DNA from: Posidonia oceanica
Lineage: Eukaryota; Streptophyta; Magnoliopsida; Alismatales; Posidoniaceae
Reading direction: 5' to 3'
DNA: 64,000 bases
Assembly (NCBI GenBank): GCA_037176725.1
Contig: JAZBRS010000049.1
Coordinates: 17,998,001 to 18,062,000 of the forward strand
This document shows positions 56,390 to 64,000 of this stretch, piece after piece; the first letter of the stretch is position 1; each line of letters begins with the position of its first letter. A program made the translations under genes and the position numbers. The notes under the pieces were generated by a model, which saw only the letters and a list, made by a program, of their open reading frames with translations, was not told where the DNA came from and searched no databases.

Positions 56390-59243
56390 AAATGATGCAT
56401 GCATGCAAAAAGGACTAATATGCAATTATGACATTTTTATGGGTTTTTATGCAATGCAATAAGGTTTAAAACAGAAACTAAATGCATGGTATACAACCCG
56501 ATGGACTTATATGCAATTAGAATATTTTTTAGGGTTTTTCTACAATGCAATATGGTTTTAAAACATGCCTTAAATGAAATCTATAACTAAATAGGACTAA
56601 TGTGCAAATATAATAAAATGCAGGGCAAAAAATGCAATGCAATAAGGTAAAATGTGATTTTTAAACACTGTGAATGCATGCTCTGGACTAAAATGCAATA
56701 AAAGTAAAACACAGGATAAAAAATGCAATGCAATATGGCAAATATGAAATTTAAATGATTCTGATAACATGCAGAGGACTTATATGCAAATAGAATAAAA
56801 TGCATGATTTAAAATACAATGCAATATGGTAAAAATGCAAATTAAATGCAATCCTAAACAGGCAGAGGACCTATATGCAAATAAAGTATAATGCATGATT
56901 TAAAAATCAATGCAGTATGGTAAACATGCAAATTAAATGAAAAAGCTAAGCATACAGTGGACTCACATGCAATAAAACAAAATGCAGAAAAAAGATGCAA
57001 TGTAATATAGTTTTAATGCAAATTAAATGAAAAACTCAACAGGCGCAGGACCTGAATGCAAATAAAACATTCCCAGGGGCATGAATGCAATACATGCTTT
57101 AAATAAACATTTTAGTGCATTAAAACACATGTATGAAGGACCTACATGCAAAAAAGTAAAGGAAAGGGCCAGATTGCAATGCAATATGGTTTTAATGCAA
57201 ACTTAAATGAAATTCAAACCACAGCTGGACCCAAACGCAAATAAAATAAGTTGCAGTAGAAAATATTAATGCATCAAATCACAGAAAAATCAAAACTATA
57301 TTAATCAACAGTGCTACAGTGTCGCTCGACACTGCAGCACTGCTGACGGAGAAGAAGGTGCATGTGGCGGCGATCCAACGGCTGCGGCTGAGGGCCCAGG
57401 AGGCTGGAGCGGGTCCGTGCGAGCATGGCGGTGGTCTCGGCGGGAATCAGCGGTGGCTGGTGCATCTTGCCAGCATGGTGGCGGTTCTATAGAGGAAGAC
57501 GAAGGCGCGCCAGCTACTGGAGGCTACGGAAGGCAGCGGGTGAGGTCTGGGAAGCATCCCAGGGCTCAGGCGAGGCTAGCGAAGGCGTCACAGAGGCATT
57601 GCGGTGGCGGAGGCGTCCGAACGACCTGGAGGCTGCTTGTAGAGAAGGAGGAGGTCGGGACAGGTGCTGGAGGGCTCGGTGAGGTCCGAAGAGGAGCGGA
57701 GCAGACTCCCAGAGTCTCGGCAAAGGTCTGGGCGAGATCTGAAGCTGTTTGGTGCAGTGGAACGGCGAGACGAAATGGCGGTAAACTTCGGCAGTTGCAG
57801 AGGTCGTGCGGGCGGAGGAAGCTCTGGAACGGTGCGCAAAGGTCTGGAGAAGCTTGCTGGAGTCCTGGCGAAGCTCAAGGGACAGTCTAGAGCGACAGCG
57901 GAGCTGCGGAGCGGCAGGATGACGTCGGCGGAGCTGCGAGGGCTCGTCGGGGAAGACGATCCCACGGCGGAGCCGAAAAAATAGCCTAGGTCTCTAACCT
58001 TAGAACTAACTACCTAGGAAATATAAATGGCAAGTGCAGAGCAAGGAAATGGGGTCGCTTACCCTCGAAGCGTGCCGGAATCCTCTGGCAGCGTTGGGTT
58101 GCCTCTTGGAAGTTGCAGGTGGTTGCTGGGCTGCTGCGGTGGCTGGGGAAGCGACGCGGCGATCGGAGCGCGTCCGTGGCATTGCGGCAAAGCTTTTGGA
58201 ATGCTCAGGCACGAGCTGCGTAGCTCAGGCAGAGAAAATGGATTTTGGGTTCTCTTTGGGGATTTTTCTGGCTCAACTCCGGCTGATGGTTCTCTGGCCC
58301 TCTCACGATGGCTTCTCAGGTTGGTGGAGGTCAGAGGAGGGTGATGGAGAGGTTTGGAAGGGGTGAAATGGGGTCTGGAGTGGAATGGGAGCTTTTGGAG
58401 TGGAATTAGCAGAAGTAGTGCGAAGGTGTTTGTGGTGGAGAGGGTGGTCTGTTGGGCGTTAGGTGGTAAGCTGGGGATCGGGTGAGGAAGCTGGGTGTGC
58501 AGTGAGTGCTGTGGAGGGGTTTGAAGGGCTGGGAGTGGCTGTGTGTGCGGAGGCAAGGTCGGGAAGCTCTGGTTTGCAATGGGTGCTCTCTCTGGTTTTC
58601 TTCTCACAAAATTCTCTTGCTCTCTGGGTGTGCTGATGGTTACTGATCGTTTGGAAGGGATGAAGAGGCGGAATTTTGTTCTGGTGATGCCACTCGAGTG
58701 GGCGTGGCTCGCACAGAAGCCTAGGATGGGTTTGGACAGGTCTGGCAGGGTGTTGGCAGTGAGAGGGGAAGCCAGTGAAAGGTGGCTCTGTGAGGCTAAG
58801 GCCGCCGCACGATGGCGTGGAGGCAAGAGGAAGAGTGTGCGGTCATGCAGGTGGTTGTGAGTGTGTGTGTGTGTGCAGGAGGGGTGGCGTGCATTCGGTT
58901 TGAAAAAGGAGGGAAAGGGGGAGGAAGGTTCTGCAGGAGAGGAGAAGAAGAAGCAAGGGAGAAGGGAGGAGGAAGGCCTGGAGCGTGGGCCGGGCTTTGC
59001 TGGGAAAGAAGAAAAATGAAAATGAAGAAGTGGGCCGGGCTGGGAATGAGTGGAAAAAAGAAAACAGAAAAGAAAGAAAGAGAGAAATAAGGAAGGGAAG
59101 AAAAGAATGAAAGGAGGAAGGAAGGAAAGAGAGAAAGAAAAAGGGGAAGAGTTGGTGGGCTTGGGCTTTAGAGAAGAATGGTGGAAAAAGGAAAGGAAGG
59201 AAGGTGGATTGGGCTTCGGAGAAAAAGAAATGGGAAAATAGAA

Positions 59244-59274
<31 letters not shown>

Positions 59275-59766
59275 GAGGAAAGAAAGGGAAAAAGGAAATT
59301 AAAAATCAAATAAGATGGAATAAAATAAAATAAAAATAGAATTAAAATAGAAGGAAGGGGAAGAAGTGAGGAGGAGCAAGAGTGGGCTGGGCCCATTGGG
59401 CCCATGGAGAGCAAGAAAAGAAGAAAGAAAGGGAGGAAAAGAAGGAGAAAGAGAGAGAGGAGAGAGAAAAGGATAATGAGGAGAGAGAAAAGGATAATCA
59501 GAAAAGAAAGAGGGAGAAGGGCTTGGGCTTGTGCATAAATGGGAGTGTCCTGTGCTAATCTTGGATTTAAGTGCTGACCTTGGGTTTAAGAGGTGCTATC
59601 CTAGAGCTTTTCTAGGATTTTAGGAGTGATTTACCTAGGGTTTTTCTAGGGTTTTGGTGAGTGCAAACCTAGAGTTCTTCTAGGGTTTTCTAAGGTTTTA
59701 AAAAAAGGGTTTTGAAGCCACCAGAGAGAGAACCACCAAATGAGCATGTCAAATGGGGTGTCTACA
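56390..59766 (-). repeat. Truncated 5' LTR of element B
   Basis: Matches 46131-49513. 58016-59766 is almost identical to its partner, whereas 57307-57950 differs at roughly one base in eight. The truncation removes the equivalent of 44567-46130. Confidence 0.93.
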
Positions 59767-59773
59767 ATGTGTT

Positions 59774-60026
59774 GGACGCTATTGCTTGTTGCGTCCTACA
59801 TAGGATGCCGTCAAGGCTTGCGTCCTACTTCTCTGAATAGTTTTTTACATGTTTTCTACTTTCGGACATATCTTGATTATTTTATGTATTCTATTCATGC
59901 TTGTCTGCATAGATTAATTTATCCTTATCATGTTTCTTCTCTATAAAATACTCTTAAATATTAAATGGTTTTTCTCAATTTGAATCTCTGTCTGTGTGTA
60001 GGATGCTATCGTTTGTTGCATCCTAC
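59774..60026 (+). repeat. Covarying GGACGC/GGATGC hairpins in F LTR
   Basis: GGACGC-TATTGCTTGTT-GCGTCC (59774-59796) and GTAGGATGC-TATCGTTTGTT-GCATCCTAC (59998-60026) have the same loop length and a compensated C-G to T-A change. Less perfect relatives lie at 43425-43460, 44303-44340 and 60240-60300. Confidence 0.85.
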
Positions 60027-60552
60027 ATAGGACGCAAGATATAGTCACGTCCTATAATTCTGTCAGATTCACATTTTTCCTTCAGTTCTTTAATTGAATT
60101 CTTTTGTCAATATTTGAGGTTTAATATTTGATGTCAGGGTGTATTAGATCTTATTACTCATCATATTTGTTTCATGGGTCTATTTGACAAGAATTTAGAT
60201 TGTTTATTTTGCTCTTGTTTGAGCATTTGTATTTTTTGTGTTCGACGCAGCAGTTTATTGCATCTTACATTGGACACTAGAATGCCCAGCGTCCAACACC
60301 TTTAGTAGATTGATTTGTATGCCGCTTTACAACTTTTGATTTGGGCCTATTTACTTTGATTTTAGCCATCTAGCATGATTTGCATGTCTATGGTATTTTG
60401 AGGCATTTAACTTTCATTTTTGGCATATTTCAAAGATATTTAACATATTTTCAAAAGGCATCTAGCATATTTCATTCGGTATGGCATATCGCCTTCGGGC
60501 GTATAGCAAATGGCATCATTGCCTACATTAGCCACAAATGAGCGGAATAGCC

Positions 60553-60624
60553 CAGAAAGACCGACTCTCACGGGCGTATGGCGGTGCCTAACACCTTCCC
60601 CATGCGTAGTAGGAGTCCTTACCC
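60553..60624 (+). promoter_or_regulatory. Conserved LTR block (F copy)
   Basis: GGTGCCTAACACCTTCCC with GCGTAGTAGGAGTCC, about 215 bp before the LTR end. Confidence 0.7.
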
Positions 60625-60843
60625 GATCTCTGGCCCGTAATGACCTTGTGTCATATCCTTTGCATTTTATTTATTTTACATGTTTTACCGGTTTTCCTCA
60701 TCTTCCAGTTTTCCAAATAGACTAGGTGGCAACTCCAAGTTTTGTTTTCTTTTCTTTAGTCTTCGCCGTTTTTACATCTCTTTTAGCTGTGACCCGCGAA
60801 TCGGCACGTTCATTGAGCCGTTCGGTCGTGTGGTTACAGAAAC

Positions 60844-60862
60844 TGGCGACTCTGTTGGGGAT
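60844..60862 (+). promoter_or_regulatory. Primer binding site, tRNA-Arg type (F)
   Basis: TGGCGACTCTGTTGGGGAT, one base different from the A1 site, five bases after the LTR end. Confidence 0.85.
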
Positions 60863-61970
60863 AACCAGACTCCAACTTTCATTTTCGCTTTCTGTTTTGT
60901 GGCTTTCTTTTGTATGCATGATTGCTTACTTTGTGTTTGCCTTGCTTGCTTCACTTGTTATCCATAGTTTGATATCTTGCCTTATGCCATGTTTATATGC
61001 CTATCTTTACATGCTTTCCATGCCTATCATATACCCTTCCATTGTTATACATGCTTTTTGACATAATGTTTGCTTGTTTACATGTTATAATTGGTTGTTT
61101 TCTTCCCCTTTTGCAAATTAAGCCTAGAGATAATTAGAGACATGATTGCTTTCCCCCATGTTAAAAAAAAAAGCAACAAAACAACAACAAAAAAAATAAT
61201 AAAAAAATGAACAAAAAAAAACATAACAATCAAAACAAACAAAAAATAAAAAAATGGAAAATGAAAGGACAAATAAGAATGTACCCTAGGCAAAACTAGA
61301 GCTGTACATTCACATTCATCCCTTTGGTTAATAAAAGAAAAATCAAGTAAAAGACATCAAGCATACTTGCACACATGAGCATACTAGGGGCATGCATATT
61401 TTCTCCTCTGAGTCCTCCCATCAGTCTACGAATGGCAGTCTTGGTCTTTTGTTCCATAACCATTTGCATGGGACGAGGTATCGATCTATCTCCCCTTGTC
61501 CAGGGTCGTGTCGGTATTAGTATGAGCTCGCTGCTACAGTAGGAGTCGAAGCTCCCAACGCACCACTCATTCTCTGCCTGAGCCTTGGCCAGGATTTAGA
61601 ACGGGCACCTAATTTCTACCCTTGAGTCGGAGACCTATATCCCTTTGTGAGAACCTGGAGTAGAACATTTACTAGGACACACCTAGATTGGTGAGAGAGA
61701 GCATATTAGAAAGAATTCATTTGCATCATGCCACCCTAATAACATTTGCCTTTGTTTATCGGAGGTTTGACATTGGTTTTTGTGTGTTGTTTCAGGTTAG
61801 AGGGTGTGTTCCTTAGTCGGAGTTCGAGTCGTTTCCTTCTCCAATACCCCTAGCGACATTTTCTTGATCTTCTTTCCTTGAGTTAGTCGTCGCTCCTAAC
61901 GATAGCTCCTTGTAGGTCTCATCCTCTTGGCTTTCGCCGTAGTCCTGTCCTCACTCATTCCCGATCAGCC
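60863..61970 (+). other. Leader of element F
   Basis: Non-coding, alignable in patches with the A1 leader (CCTAGAGATAATTAGAGAC region, CCCTTTGGTTAATAAAA, GGGTCGTGTCGGTATTAG). Contains an A-rich stretch at 61160-61260. Confidence 0.7.
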
Positions 61971-64000
61971 ATGGCTCAGCGTGTTGGTGAGCCCTTGCTT
62001 TCTGTTGCTTTGGAGGAGACCCCACTGTCGACTCCTCTGTCTTTTGCTGTCACTTCTGCTGTTCCTTCCATCAGGCCTTCCAGTCTCAGATGTCTGGGAA
62101 TTTCTCTCCGCTCATTTCAGGGCGTCGACTAACCGTTTCTAGTCCGGAGCCTGTCACCAAGTCTGTTTCGGTGACCGCCACTCATGCTCTAGGTTTTCAG
62201 TTCACTGCTCCCCTTGCACAGGGCTCTGACACCTTTAGCACCTACTCTGCTGAGTCCTCTTCTTCTATAGGATCCTTATCTTTTGGTCAGTCTATGTCCC
62301 AACCACCTGTGGCACCTGATCCCTCACCGGTCTTGCATTTCAGTCTTCCCACTGATGGGACCCCTGATGAGTAGTACTAGCATGTGATGGAGCTTGCCCA
62401 GACACTGCAGGGTATGGCTCATACTATTCACCCACGCATGTTTCCAGTTACTCCTGAGGTCTAGCAACCCTTTTCTGTGTTCCAGGCACACCCTATTGCA
62501 CCTCCGCCTCGGCCGTCACCCCAGCTTCTCACTGCATCGGCGATGGGGGTGACATCCGTGCCTTTAGCACAAACTCCACTTAGTGCACAGTATCCACCTA
62601 TGGTATCTGGTGGTTAGCCCCTTGGGTTGGCAGGAGTACAGCACGCACAGACTTCGTAGCCTAGTACTGTACCAGTGCAGTAGCTTTTGTTCCCTCATTC
62701 TGCATCCCACACAGCACAGTCTCCTGCATATCACTTTTCTGTGCCCCCACAGGTCTTGCCTGCATCTTGCATGCCACTCCCTTCAGCACTATCGCACGGG
62801 TATGCTGACCCTCATGCCATGGCACCAGGTGGTGTGATGGTAGACCCAGAAGACCCCTCAGGGGCAGCATATTCAGCGTACATGGCTCCTGCCCAACCTG
62901 CACAGTTTCCATCGGTAGTGCCCTCAGACACACTCCTTGCTCGGGTAGGTGATCTCGAGAGGGCACTACGATCATCGCAGGGCGGAGACCGCCAACCTTA
63001 CCAGTTTCGGGACCTCTGTTATTTCCCAAAGCCAGTACTTCCTGCAAATTTCCATGTCCCAGAATTCGAAAAGTACAATGGAAAGGGTTGCCCAATCTCA
63101 CATCTCCGGGCGTACTGCAGAGACCTTTCTCAGCTTCAGGTTGACGATAGGCTCCTGATCTGACTATTCCAGAAGAGTCTGACTGGCCCCGCGCTCAAGT
63201 GATTCACTTCCCTTGACATGGCCATGATCTGGACTTGGAACGACCTCAGTCAGGCGTTCCTGGAGCAATACTCTTTCAACCTCGACTTGATCCCAAAGTG
63301 CGAGGATCTTGTCTCCACTAGGTAGGGACCCCATGAGGCATTTGGGGAGTATGTCGGCTGTTGGCGCACTCTCGCATCACAAGTTTGAGATAGGCCCTCC
63401 GATGAGGAGTCTATTGAGATTATCATTTGAAGTGCGCAGCCAGATGTGGGGGGCTTGTTGAGCATCCAGCCTATCACCACATTCTCATCCTTGATTCGGG
63501 GGGGCGCCCGCGTGGAAGGCTTACTCCATAGTGGCAGCTTTCCCGCACTATCTGCATTTGCCAAATCCAACAGTGGCAGCAGTAGCAACAACAATGGCAA
63601 TAACAATCCCAGGAGGAGAGACCTTTCGAAGCCCTCTGTTGCATATGTTCAATCCTATGCCACGCTAATCAACATGGTAGCTCAGCCTGGCCCGAGTCAG
63701 GTGATATATCCTCCAACACCTAGGACACCCACTCCACACATCACTCTTACCGCCCGACCAGTGTAGCCTGCTCCACTGGTCCGATAGGGACATCCGGTGC
63801 AAGGACGGCCTCAACGTGCTCAGCGTAACTACACTCGATTGGTTGAGCGTTTGAGTGTAGTCTTTCCCAAGGTCGCATCACTCTTGAGGCTTCCCGAGGT
63901 CCGCCCACCGCCAAGTCTTCTTCCGCATTGGTACAACATGAACCTCTATTGCAGTTTCCATCGAGCCGCGGGGCACTCGACTGACAGCTGTTATACATTA
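61971..64000 (+). pseudogene. gag (element F), cut by window end
   Basis: ATG 61971 (MAQRVGEPLL). A frame change occurs near 62090, then one frame runs on with MVDPEDPSGAAYSAYM, LPANFHVPEFEKYNGKGCPI and FLEQYSFNLDLIPK, plus a knuckle-like region beginning before the window end (RAAGHSTDSC-like at 63963-63990). Thirteen in-frame stops: nine TAG (62372, 62378, 62462, 62615, 62657, 62681, 63323, 63764, 63785) and four TGA (63161, 63200, 63386, 63428). Structural capsid protein of a Tat element, inactive here. Confidence 0.88.

Larger units (their letters stand above)
44567..59766 (-). mobile_element. Element B: gag-only Tat relative inserted in the F LTR
   Basis: Bounded by TGTAGTAATC...TGTCTACA ends with the duplication ATGTG (44562-44566, 59767-59771). 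The 3' LTR is complete (4947 bp). The 5' LTR (56390-59766) lacks its last ~1.56 kb together with the PBS and much of the leader. The internal region (49514-56389) has gag but no RT, RNase H or integrase. It is a deletion derivative that could only have moved with proteins of a relative such as A1 or F. The missing PBS means the present copy is dead. Confidence 0.93.
59767..60838 (+). mobile_element. 5' LTR of element F, right part
   Basis: Continues the LTR interrupted by B, ends ...GGTTACA, and is followed by a PBS. Units of ~230-280 bp are repeated: 44290-44566 plus 59772 onward resembles 59830-60026 (AATCTCTGT...TGTGT then a GGAYGC dyad). A possible TATA (TATAAAATA, 59942-59950) is present. 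Confidence 0.85.

Noticed and set aside
58059..59414. 451-residue Ser/Leu/Pro-rich open frame on the - strand
   Set aside because: It follows the GA-rich U3 tract of the B LTR and is low complexity; no conserved domain.

Overview
The window is a block of nested LTR retrotransposons with no recognisable host gene. Plant origin is indicated by the families seen: Ty3/gypsy elements of the Tat type (tRNA-Arg-type primer site, a second archaeal-like RNase H, an accessory plant-mobile-domain-like ORF, LTRs of about 5-6 kb) and a chromovirus with a tRNA-iMet primer site and an integrase chromodomain. I take it to be repeat-rich, heavily methylated intergenic DNA of a flowering plant. I cannot name the species.

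Layout. (1) 1-~16345, + strand: element A1, a Tat element whose 5' LTR is cut by the window start. It has the end of the LTR (1-1250), PBS, leader, gag-pro-RT-RNaseH-aRNaseH-integrase (2617-11400), an intact accessory ORF (12871-14166) and an unusual 1.8 kb array of tandem hairpins (14372-16130). Its 3' LTR is missing. (2) ~16560-17148 plus 32166-32213: one decayed gene-like fragment X, split by element C. (3) 17149-32160, - strand: element C, a complete but degenerate chromovirus (TSD TACAG), itself interrupted at 22478-28394 by a 5.9 kb solo LTR of the A family (TSD ACATC). (4) 32214-~43330, + strand: 5' part of element D (LTR, PBS-like site, gag, two protease-like domains), interrupted in its leader by a 2.8 kb solo LTR, G (35361-38175, TSD GCAAG). 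(5) ~43330-44566 and 59767-64000, + strand: element F (5' LTR, PBS, leader, start of gag). Its LTR is split by (6) 44567-59766, - strand: element B (TSD ATGTG), a gag-only Tat relative of A1 without pol and PBS and with a truncated 5' LTR. The insertion order is therefore X, then C and D, then the A-family solo LTR in C, G in D and F in D, then B in F.

Functionally these are gag-pol retroelements. Most are broken by frameshifts and by stop codons that mainly lie where relatives have CAG, CAA, CGA or TGG. The most interesting non-standard signal is a set of short tandem inverted repeats with compensatory changes in their stems. They occur between the last ORF and the 3' LTR in A1 and B, in the D LTR and in the F LTR. 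One 11-bp-stem hairpin is conserved between A1 and B. These look like a structured RNA or dyad module of Tat elements that standard domain annotation does not describe.
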